DNA of 49,509 nucleotides from Pseudoxanthomonas koreensis. Lineage in GTDB: Bacteria > Pseudomonadota > Gammaproteobacteria > Xanthomonadales > Xanthomonadaceae. A program made the translations under genes and the position numbers. Positions 22,596-30,285 of this stretch are shown here, piece by piece; the stretch's first letter is position 1, and each line of letters begins with the position of its first letter. The stretch spans positions 1 through 49,509 of the forward strand of contig NZ_PDWM01000022.1 in assembly GCF_010093225.1 (NCBI RefSeq), given 5' to 3'. Under the pieces are notes generated by a model. It was not told the DNA's origin, ran no database searches, and saw only the letters and a program-made list of their open reading frames with translations.

Positions 22596-23159
22596 ATGAA
22601 CGACGACGCCCCCTCCGGGCCCGGCGAAGAAGAAGCCATCGCCGCCACCCGCCGCTGGCTGGAGAAGGCGGTGATCGGGCTGAACCTGTGCCCGTTCGCC
22701 AAGGCGGTGTACGTGAAGGAGCAGGTGCGCCTGGTGTTCAGCGACGCGACCACGCCGGAACAGCTGGTCGAGCAGCTGGGCGAGGAACTGCTGCTGCTGC
22801 GCGACACCCCGGCCACCGAGGTCGACACCACCCTGCTGGTGCACCCGTACGTGCTGCAGGACTTCCTCGACTACAACGACTTCCTCGACCAGGCCGACAC
22901 CCTGGTCGAGGTGCTGGAACTGGACGGAGTGCTGCAGGTGGCCAGCTTCCACCCCGACTACCAGTTCGCCGACAGCCGCCCGGACGACATCGAGAACTTC
23001 AGCAACCGCTCGCCCTTCCCCACCCTGCACCTGCTGCGCGAGGACAGCGTCAGCCGCGCGGTGGAGGTATACCCCGACGCGGACTCGATCGTGGAACGCA
23101 ACTACGCCACGCTGCGCGAACTGGGCCCCGAAGGCTGGCGCAAACTGTTCGCCGACTGA
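22596..23159 (+). CDS. DUF1415 domain-containing protein
   Basis: A 187-residue soluble protein of uncharacterised family DUF1415. Conserved-looking blocks are WLEKAVIGLNLCPFAKAVY near residues 20-38, with a Cys-Pro pair, HPDYQFADSRPDDIENFSNR near residues 126-145 and SPFPTLHLLRED. It is probably co-transcribed with yajQ, ten bases upstream. No function is established. The motifs do not match a known enzyme class by eye. Confidence 0.85.
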   Translation: MNDDAPSGPGEEEAIAATRRWLEKAVIGLNLCPFAKAVYVKEQVRLVFSDATTPEQLVEQLGEELLLLRDTPATEVDTTLLVHPYVLQDFLDYNDFLDQADTLVEVLELDGVLQVASFHPDYQFADSRPDDIENFSNRSPFPTLHLLREDSVSRAVEVYPDADSIVERNYATLRELGPEGWRKLFAD

Positions 23160-23195
23160 AGAACGCCCGCTCCGCGCACGCTACACCGCCCCCCT

Positions 23196-23321
23196 GTAGG
23201 AGCCCACTTCAGGGGGCGACCCGACGCCGCACCCGAAGCGACATCCAACGCGGCTCCTGACAACGGCTGCGGCACACCGCTCCTCCCCACGCCACCGGGT
23301 CGCGGCTGAAGCCGCTCCTAC
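23196..23321. repeat. Composite GTAG REP unit, 126 bp
   Basis: The left half starts GTAGGAGCCC at 23196. The right half ends CGGCTCCTAC-type at 23321 with a variant hairpin (GCGGC-TTCA-GCCGC). The GTAG ends face outward. The right GTAG contains the TAG stop of the converging HAD gene (23318-23320), so the unit fills the gap between two converging genes. Confidence 0.85.
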
Positions 23322-24016
23322 AAAAGGCCCGCCAGCCGCGCTTCGAGCAGGCTCCTCGCCTCCCCCAGCGAAACGACGATGCGATGCCCCAGCGCGCGCA
23401 CCGACTCGTCCGGCTCCAGCATGTCCGGCACCTGGATCGGGGTCATGCCTGCGGCCAGCGCCGCGCGCACGCCGGTGGGCGAATCCTCCAGCACCAGGCA
23501 GCGCGCAGGCACCACGCCCAGGGTCGAGGCGGCGAGCAGGTACACGTCCGGCGCCGGCTTGGGCCGCGGCACGTCGCTGCTGGTGCAGATCGCGTCGAAG
23601 TACGGCAGCAGGTTGGCCGCGGCCAGCTTGCGCATCGCCAGCGCCCTGCGGGTGGAGGTGGCCACCGCGCGCGGGATGCTTCGCGCGACCAGCAGTTCGA
23701 GCAGGTCGACGATCCCGGGGCGGTGGTCGATGCCGGCATCGGCGATCACGTCGTACTCCCGCTCCGAGCGCTGCAGCAGCTCGTCCGCCGCAGGCTCGCC
23801 GATCCGCTCCGCCAGCAGGCGCCGGCACTTGCCCTCGCCGCCGCCGATCATCTGCAGCCACAGCGCTTCGGGCAGGTCGTGGCCGAGTTCGCGCGCGACC
23901 CGCGCCATGCAGTCGTTGATCGCGCGCTCGCTGTCGAGCATCAGCCCGTCCATGTCGAAGATCACCGCCTCGGGCAGGAACGGCAGCGGTGCGGGCGTAG
24001 CGGTGGCCGGACTCAT
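23318..24016 (-). CDS. HAD-IA family hydrolase (phosphatase or phosphoglucomutase-like)
   Basis: A 232-residue protein. Motif I is VIFDMDGLMLDSE (residues about 16-28), motif II VATSTRR, motif III Lys in RPKPAPDVYLLAA, and motif IV VLEDSPTGVRAALAAGM. The helical cap lies between motifs I and II. This is the beta-phosphoglucomutase/YcjU-like subclass. The substrate cannot be told. Its ATG overlaps the rsuA stop by four bases. Its stop codon lies in a REP GTAG. Confidence 0.88.
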   Translation of the reverse strand: MSPATATPAPLPFLPEAVIFDMDGLMLDSERAINDCMARVARELGHDLPEALWLQMIGGGEGKCRRLLAERIGEPAADELLQRSEREYDVIADAGIDHRPGIVDLLELLVARSIPRAVATSTRRALAMRKLAAANLLPYFDAICTSSDVPRPKPAPDVYLLAASTLGVVPARCLVLEDSPTGVRAALAAGMTPIQVPDMLEPDESVRALGHRIVVSLGEARSLLEARLAGLL

Positions 24017-24735
24017 GCGGTCTCCGTGGAGAACAGGCGATCCAGGTCGGCGGCATCCAGCGCGCGCCACTGGCCCTCGGCCAGGTCGCCCAGGTCCAGT
24101 CCACCGACGCGCGGGCGATGCAGCGCCTCGACGTGGTTGCCGGTGGCGGCGAACATGCGCCGCACCTGGTGGTAGCGGCCCTCGTGCAGGGTCAGCCGCG
24201 CCTGGCGCGGACCGGGTACTTCCATCTGCGCCGGCAGCAGCGGCGTGTTTTCCGATTCCAGCAGCAGGGTGCCGCTGGCGAACAGCGCGGCCTCGTCGCC
24301 GCGCAGGTCGTGGGCGAGCGTGGCCTCGTAGACCTTGGGCAGCTTCGCTTTCGGCGAAACGATCCGGTGCAGCAGCATGCCGTCGTCGGTCAGCAGCAGC
24401 AGGCCGGTGGTGTCGCGGTCCAGCCGGCCGACCGTGGACAGCGCCGGATCGCGCAGGCGGAAGCGCGGCGGCAGCAGGTCGTAGACCACGCGCCCGCGGT
24501 CCTTGCTCGAACAGGTGCAACCGGCCGGCTTGTTGAGCACCAGCACCAGCCCCTGCGGCGGATCCAGCGGCTCGCCGTCCACGCGCACGTTGTCGTGCTC
24601 CAGCGGATCGTCGGCGTACAACACCTCGCCGGCGGCGTCGGTGACGCGGCCCTCGCGGAACATCCAGGCCACTTCCTTGCGGCTGCCGTAGCCCAGGTTG
24701 GCCAGGTGCTTCACCAGCTTCATCGACTTGGCCAT
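24013..24735 (-). CDS. rsuA: 16S rRNA pseudouridine(516) synthase
   Basis: A 240-residue RsuA-family protein with an N-terminal S4 domain (MKLVKHLANLGYGSRKEVAW) and a catalytic domain with the active-site Asp in TVGRLDRDTTGLLLLTDDG. LNKPAGCTCS and HEGRYHQVRRMFAATGNHV are further family motifs. RluE/RluB relatives are similar, so the exact position modified is inferred. It is the middle gene of methyltransferase-rsuA-HAD, two bases after the first and overlapping the last by four. Confidence 0.88.
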   Translation of the reverse strand: MAKSMKLVKHLANLGYGSRKEVAWMFREGRVTDAAGEVLYADDPLEHDNVRVDGEPLDPPQGLVLVLNKPAGCTCSSKDRGRVVYDLLPPRFRLRDPALSTVGRLDRDTTGLLLLTDDGMLLHRIVSPKAKLPKVYEATLAHDLRGDEAALFASGTLLLESENTPLLPAQMEVPGPRQARLTLHEGRYHQVRRMFAATGNHVEALHRPRVGGLDLGDLAEGQWRALDAADLDRLFSTETA

Positions 24736-24737
24736 GC

Positions 24738-25781
24738 TCAGCTCCTCACCGCTTCGATCACCTTGAACCCGCCGCCTTCGGCCAGCACGCGCTGCGTGGC
24801 GAACGCCGCCGCCAGGGTCGCCTCGTACGGCAGGTGGCGGTTGGCCACCAGCAGCAGGCGACCACCGCGGCGCAGCGACTGCGCCGCCACTTCGATGAAA
24901 CGCTGGCCCAGCTCGGGGCGGTCGCCACGGTCGTGGGCGTGGAACGGCGGATTGCTGACGATGAAGTCGTAGCCGCCTTCGGGCAGGCCGGTGGTGACGT
25001 CGTGCCAGTGGAAGCCCAGCGCCACGCGCGATGCGTGCGGCGCCAGGTTGGCGCGCGCCAGTTCCAGCGCGCGCGCCTCGGCTTCGTACAGGTCCAGCGC
25101 CTGCACGCGCGGCGCGCGCGCGAGCACTTCGTCGGCCAGGTAGCCCCAGCCGGCACCGAGGTCGGCGCCACGCCCGGCAAGGTCGGCCGGCAGCTGCGCG
25201 GCCAACAGCGCCGAGGCGGCGTCGATGCGATCCCAGGCGAACACGCCCGGGCGGCTGCTGTAGCGCCCGCCGAGGATCGGCCGCGGCGCGTCGGCCGCGC
25301 GCCAGCGCTGCAGCAGCGCCGCGTCGTGGCTGCCGTCCAGCGGCGGCGTCCAGAACACCCGGCAGTGGAACTTGGTGGCGCTGCCGGCCAGGCCGGCCAG
25401 CTGCTGCAGGTCGCGCTCGCGCGATTTCGCGCCTTCGTCGTTGGCCACCGCGGCGACCACGCGCGCGCCGGGCGCGGCCAGTTCGACCGCGCGCGCCAGC
25501 AGCGCCTGCGCCTCGTCGCGCTGGCGCGGCGGCAGCACCAGCACCAGCGATGCATCGCCGCTGCCATCCAGTTCCGGTTCCACCTCCAGCCCGGCCGCGC
25601 GCAGGCCGTCGGCCAGCGGCTTGAAGCCCTGTTCGCAGCGCAGGCCGTGCAGCGGGTGCTGGCGCAGCGGCCAGCCGTCGCGCGCGCGCAGGAAGGCGAT
25701 CGTGCCCTGGGCCGGCCATGGCAGGGTGCCGCCATCGAATGGCAGCAGCAGCGCCTTCAGGGGAGCGTCGTCGTGGCTCAC
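24738..25781 (-). CDS. RsmC/RlmG-like rRNA guanine-N2 methyltransferase
   Basis: A 347-residue class I methyltransferase with a degenerate N-terminal copy and a catalytic C-terminal half. The AdoMet site is DLGAGWGYLADEVLA and the target-base motif FIVSNPPFHAHDRGD (NPPF) near residues 250-265. This layout is that of RsmC (16S m2G1207). The start is taken as GTG 25781 (VSHDDAPLKALLLPF), because an ATG at 25811 overlaps a GATAAT promoter box (25810-25815) and would not be in the message. If that box is not used, the ATG form has 357 residues. No clear ribosome site precedes either. Confidence 0.8.
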   Translation of the reverse strand: MSHDDAPLKALLLPFDGGTLPWPAQGTIAFLRARDGWPLRQHPLHGLRCEQGFKPLADGLRAAGLEVEPELDGSGDASLVLVLPPRQRDEAQALLARAVELAAPGARVVAAVANDEGAKSRERDLQQLAGLAGSATKFHCRVFWTPPLDGSHDAALLQRWRAADAPRPILGGRYSSRPGVFAWDRIDAASALLAAQLPADLAGRGADLGAGWGYLADEVLARAPRVQALDLYEAEARALELARANLAPHASRVALGFHWHDVTTGLPEGGYDFIVSNPPFHAHDRGDRPELGQRFIEVAAQSLRRGGRLLLVANRHLPYEATLAAAFATQRVLAEGGGFKVIEAVRS

Positions 25782-25884
25782 GGGGGAAAAACCGCGGGAA
25801 AGGACCGGCATTATCCGCCATCGCGGCGGGCAAGGCCCCGCGGGCAGGCGGGCCACCGCGCGGCCGCGCCGATCCGGCCGCGGC

Positions 25885-25898
25885 CTGACCCAGGTCAA
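25885..25898 (+). promoter_or_regulatory. FNR/DNR-like binding site before the DUF6522 gene
   Basis: CTGACCCAGGTCAA matches seven of ten fixed positions of the FNR-type palindrome TTGAT-N4-ATCAA. Its centre is about 60 bases before the ATG, so a class II activated start near 25933 would leave a 20-base leader. The same site lies upstream of the divergent methyltransferase gene, but farther from it. Confidence 0.45.
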
Positions 25899-25952
25899 GG
25901 TGGCGACGCGCCGGTTGCTTGATCGTGCAGCCATCCCCACATCGGTCCATGC

Positions 25953-26180
25953 ATGGATGGCAACCTGCCAGCGCTGGAAATCGACGGTGCCATGGTCGCC
26001 CGCGAACTCGGCCTGGACGTGGACGGGTTCCGCCGGCTGATGGACGACGGCAAGGTCAGCGTGCTGTGCGAGCGCGGCACCGGCGAGGACGCCGGACTGT
26101 ACCGGGCCTCGTTCTATTACCGCGGACGGCGCGCGCGCTTCGTGGTCGACGCCGGCGGCAGGCTGGTCGACGCGTCCTGA
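25953..26180 (+). CDS. DUF6522-like small protein
   Basis: A 75-residue soluble protein: [20 protein letters not shown], then a short helix-rich part, [20 protein letters not shown] and a C-terminal beta pair. The CERG-GEDAG-R-FY-GRR pattern resembles the DUF6522 family, whose members often lie near denitrification or nitric-oxide genes. That link is from recollection and is not shown here. The upstream FNR-like box and the following modA (molybdate) fit a low-oxygen role. It has one Cys and no metal motif. It could be transcribed together with modA, 58 bases downstream. Confidence 0.65.
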   Translation: MDGNLPALEIDGAMVARELGLDVDGFRRLMDDGKVSVLCERGTGEDAGLYRASFYYRGRRARFVVDAGGRLVDAS

Positions 26181-26238
26181 CGCCCGCCCACGCAGCCGCG
26201 GGTATGCTTGCCCCGCACCGTCCATGCCCGCGGACCCC

Positions 26239-27018
26239 ATGACCCGCCATCTGCTGAAAGCCCTGCTCGCCCTTTCCCTGTGGCTGCCCGCGTGCGTATC
26301 CGCGGCCGCGCGGGAGGCCGCGCCGATCACGGTCTACGCTGCCGCCAGCCTGAAGGAATCGCTCGACGAATCGGTGGCGGCCTGGCGCAAGGCCGGCGGC
26401 CAGCCGGTGGTGGTGTCGTACGCAGGCAGCTCCGCGCTGGCGCGCCAGATCGAACAGGGCGCGCCGGCCGACGTGTTCTTCGCTGCCGACACCGACTGGA
26501 TGGACTACCTGCAACAGCGCGGCCTGGTCGATGCCAGCACGCGCCGCAACCTGCTGCACAACACCCTGGTGCTGGTGGCGCCGGCCGGCAGCACGATCGC
26601 GCCGGTGGCGCTGAAGCCGGGCGTGGACATCCCCGCGCTGCTCGGCGGCGGCCGCATCGCGCTGGGAATGACCTCCAGCGTGCCGGCCGGCAAGTACGCG
26701 CGCGCGGCGTTCACCTCGCTCGGCGTCTGGGACCAGGTCGCGCCACGCGTGGCCGAAAGCGAGAACGTGCGCGCGGCGGTGATGTTCGTGGCGCGTGGCG
26801 AAACGCCGCTGGGCGTTGTCTACGGCACCGATGCGAAGGCCGAGCCGCGCGTGCGCGTGGTCGGTACATTCCCGGCAGGCAGCCATCCGGAGATCGTGTA
26901 TCCGGTCGCGCGGCTGAAGGACAGCACGCATCCCGGCGCCAAAGCGTTCGTGGAATGGCTGGCCGGTCCGCAGGCGTCGGCGATCTTCAAGGCGCGTGGC
27001 TTCACCACGGCCGACTGA
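26239..27018 (+). CDS. modA: Molybdate ABC transporter, periplasmic binding protein
   Basis: A 259-residue type II binding protein with a signal peptide ([20 protein letters not shown], cut near residue 25). ModA landmarks are [34 protein letters not shown] and [13 protein letters not shown]. The C-terminal [20 protein letters not shown] carries a typical ligand-closing Tyr. ATG 26239 was chosen over ATG 26224 because the signal sequence starts here. The usual modB and modC genes do not follow. The next gene, alr, converges from the other strand 51 bases away. Confidence 0.9.
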   Translation: MTRHLLKALLALSLWLPACVSAAAREAAPITVYAAASLKESLDESVAAWRKAGGQPVVVSYAGSSALARQIEQGAPADVFFAADTDWMDYLQQRGLVDASTRRNLLHNTLVLVAPAGSTIAPVALKPGVDIPALLGGGRIALGMTSSVPAGKYARAAFTSLGVWDQVAPRVAESENVRAAVMFVARGETPLGVVYGTDAKAEPRVRVVGTFPAGSHPEIVYPVARLKDSTHPGAKAFVEWLAGPQASAIFKARGFTTAD

Positions 27019-27069
27019 AACCCGGCACCGGCGGCGGGTCGATCCTCCGCCCCGGCGTCGCCCATCGGC

Positions 27070-28158
<1,089 letters not shown>

Positions 28159-28242
28159 CAGGGCTGCGGATCCGGTAACGGGCTGTGATGAAGCGTTTCG
28201 CGGCGACGACAGGAGGACTGGCCGTCGCCGCGGCCGCCGGTA

Positions 28243-29553
28243 TCAGCCGATTGTCGCCGGAACCGGCCCGGAGCGGTCGGCGGACGCGCTAGCGCCGCGG
28301 CCGTAGCGCGAGATGTCCAGGCCTTCGCGGCGGATGCCGGTGGGGCGGTGGGCGATCACATCGGCCAGGTAGCGGCCCGAGCCGCAGGCCATGGTCCAGC
28401 CCAGGGTGCCGTGGCCGGTGTTGAGGAACAGGTTGCGCAGCGCGGTGGCACCGACCACCGGGGTGCCGTCGGGCGTGGCCGGGCGCAGGCCGGTCCAGAA
28501 CTCGGCGCGGGCCAGGTCGCCGCCGCGCGGATACAGGTCGTTGACCACCTTCTCAAGGGTGGCGCGCCGGCGCGGGTCCAGCGACAGGTCGTAGCCGGAG
28601 ACCTCGGCCATGCCGCCGACGCGGATGCGGCGGTCGAAGCGGGTGATCGCGATCTTGTAGCTCTCGTCGAGCACGGTGGAGGTCGGCGCCATCGCCGCGT
28701 CCACGATCGGGATGGTCAGCGAATAGCCCTTCAGCGGGTACACCGGCAGGCGGATGCCCAGCGGCGCGAGCAGCTTCGGCGACCAGCTGCCCAGCGCCAG
28801 CACGTAGCGGTCGGCGGTTTCCAGCCGGCCATCGATGCGCACGCCGGTGACGCGCTCGCCGTCGGCCTCGATCGCCTCGATGTGGGCGCCGTAGCGGAAC
28901 TCCACGCCCTTCAGCTTCGCCAGCGCGGCCAGGCGCTCGCAGAACAGCTGGCAGTCGCCGGTCTGGTCGCCGGGCAGGCGCAGGCCGCCGACCAGGGTGT
29001 CGCCGGCCGCGGCCAGCGCCGGTTCGACCCGGGCGATGCCGTGGCGGTCGAGCACCTCGTACGGCACGCCGGCCTCCTCGAGCACGGCGATGTCGCGCGC
29101 GGCGGCGTCGAGCTGGGCCTGGGTGCGGAACAGCTGGGTCGTGCCCAGGCGGCGGCCTTCCCAGCCCAGCCCGGTCTCCATCCGCAACTCGTCCAGGCAG
29201 TCGCGGCTGTACTCGGCCAGGCGGACCATGCGCTCCTTGTTCACCGCATAGCGCGAGGCGGTGCAGTTGCGCAGCATCTGCGCCAGCCACAGGTACTGCC
29301 CGGGATCGAGCGTGGGCCTGATCGCCAGCGGCGCGTGCTTCTGGAACAGCCACTTGATCGCCTTCAGCGGGATGCCCGGGGCCGCCCACGGCGAGGCGTA
29401 GCCCGGCGAGATCTGACCGGCGTTGGCATAGCTGGCCGCGCGCGCCGGACCCGGCTCGCGGTCGACCACGGTCACTTCGAACCCGGCGTTGGCCAGGTAC
29501 CACGCGCTGGTCACGCCGATCACGCCACTGCCCAGAACCAGAACCCGCTGCAT
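28243..29553 (-). CDS. dadA: D-amino acid dehydrogenase, small subunit
   Basis: A 436-residue FAD-dependent oxidase/dehydrogenase. The dinucleotide motif [21 protein letters not shown] is at the N terminus. The C-terminal FAD block is [20 protein letters not shown]. It oxidises D-alanine to pyruvate and passes electrons to the membrane. It is transcribed before alr and divergently from lrp, whose product classically controls dad genes. The shared 156-base AT-rich gap holds a palindrome. Confidence 0.95.
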   Translation of the reverse strand: MQRVLVLGSGVIGVTSAWYLANAGFEVTVVDREPGPARAASYANAGQISPGYASPWAAPGIPLKAIKWLFQKHAPLAIRPTLDPGQYLWLAQMLRNCTASRYAVNKERMVRLAEYSRDCLDELRMETGLGWEGRRLGTTQLFRTQAQLDAAARDIAVLEEAGVPYEVLDRHGIARVEPALAAAGDTLVGGLRLPGDQTGDCQLFCERLAALAKLKGVEFRYGAHIEAIEADGERVTGVRIDGRLETADRYVLALGSWSPKLLAPLGIRLPVYPLKGYSLTIPIVDAAMAPTSTVLDESYKIAITRFDRRIRVGGMAEVSGYDLSLDPRRRATLEKVVNDLYPRGGDLARAEFWTGLRPATPDGTPVVGATALRNLFLNTGHGTLGWTMACGSGRYLADVIAHRPTGIRREGLDISRYGRGASASADRSGPVPATIG

Positions 29554-29709
29554 CGCCCTACCCTCGGTTTAGGGGCTTCCACTGCCTGAACAGGGTGGCC
29601 GCCGACAAGGTGCGCAGTATATGGACGAATATGTGGTTGTTTTTTCTGTTTTATCATCATGTTAAGGTGGATTCACCTTAACAACCCGGCACGTCACGGA
29701 GGTTTTCCC
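29554..29709. promoter_or_regulatory. Divergent dadA/lrp control region
   Basis: The most AT-rich stretch of the window. On the minus strand a TATACT (29616-29621) lies 62 bases before dadA and is a good -10 candidate. On the lrp side T-rich DNA (29636-29656) precedes the palindrome at 29661-29682, and GGAGG lies eight bases before the lrp ATG. AT-rich, bendable DNA is typical for Lrp targets. Confidence 0.6.
29661..29682. promoter_or_regulatory. Perfect operator-like palindrome
   Basis: GTTAAGGTG-GATT-CACCTTAAC: nine-base arms and a four-base spacer, 28 bases before the lrp ATG. This is the spacing of a site for a dimeric helix-turn-helix regulator. Autoregulation by Lrp is the simplest reading. 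A leader hairpin in the lrp mRNA is the alternative. Confidence 0.6.
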
Positions 29710-30213
29710 ATGGCCGACCGCGCCGCCCGCCCGCAGCCCGCCCGCCACCGCGACCTGGACCGGATCGACCGCCACATCCTGCGCATCCTGCAGCAGGAAG
29801 GACGGATCTCGTTCACCGAACTGGGCGAGCGCGTCGGGCTGTCGACCACGCCCTGCACCGAGCGCGTGCGCCGGCTGGAACGCGACGGGGTGATCGAGGG
29901 TTACTACGCGCGGCTCAATCCGCAGGCGCTCAAGGCCGGGCTGCTGGTGTTCGTGGAAATCAGCCTGGCGTACAAGTCCGGCGACATCTTCGAGGAGTTC
30001 CGCCGCGCGGCGCTGAAACTGCCCAACGTGCTGGAGTGCCACCTGATGTCGGGCGACTTCGACTACCTGATCAAGGCGCGCATCTCGGAGATGGCCTCGT
30101 ACCGCAAGCTGCTGGGCAGCAGCCTGCTGACCCTGCCGCACGTGCGCGAGTCCAAGAGCTACATCGTGATGGAAGAGGTCAAGGAGACGCTGGCGCTGGC
30201 GGTTCCGGACTGA
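29710..30213 (+). CDS. lrp: Leucine-responsive regulatory protein
   Basis: A 167-residue Lrp/AsnC regulator, close to E. coli Lrp by eye: helix-turn-helix (RISFTELGERVGLSTTPCTE, residues about 34-53), then the RAM ligand domain with ECHLMSGDFDYLIKARISEM and SYIVMEEVKETLALAV. The start is the ATG at 29710 (MADRAARPQ), preceded by GGAGG. An upstream in-frame ATG at 29659 would put the palindrome inside the gene and is not used here. Divergent from dadA, it probably senses amino acids and controls dadA-alr and itself. Confidence 0.93.
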   Translation: MADRAARPQPARHRDLDRIDRHILRILQQEGRISFTELGERVGLSTTPCTERVRRLERDGVIEGYYARLNPQALKAGLLVFVEISLAYKSGDIFEEFRRAALKLPNVLECHLMSGDFDYLIKARISEMASYRKLLGSSLLTLPHVRESKSYIVMEEVKETLALAVPD

Positions 30214-30216
30214 GCG

Positions 30217-30275
30217 AAAAAAGGGGACGGAGGCAATTAAGCGCTGTGCGCTTAATTGCCTCCGTCCCCTTTTTT
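30217..30275. repeat. 28-bp perfect palindrome between lrp and prc (also a terminator)
   Basis: The arms 30217-30244 and 30248-30275 are fully complementary over 28 bases around loop TGT, beginning AAAAAAGGGGACGGAGG and centred on AATTAAGCGC. It starts three bases after the lrp stop codon. Eleven bases of its right arm (gtcccctttttt-type) are repeated directly at 30276-30287, ending in the prc stop codon. With T-runs on both sides it would stop transcription from both converging genes. GGGGACGGAGG palindromes of this kind occur scattered in other genomes as REP/MITE-like elements, by recollection. Confidence 0.8.
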
Positions 30276-30285
30276 GTCCCCTTTT

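Noticed and set aside
28188-28292. A 34-codon plus-strand frame starting [18 protein letters not shown], like a secretion signal
   Set aside because: It overlaps the 3' end of dadA, stops after 34 codons with no mature part, and has no conserved feature. The signal-like look is likely chance Ala-rich GC sequence.
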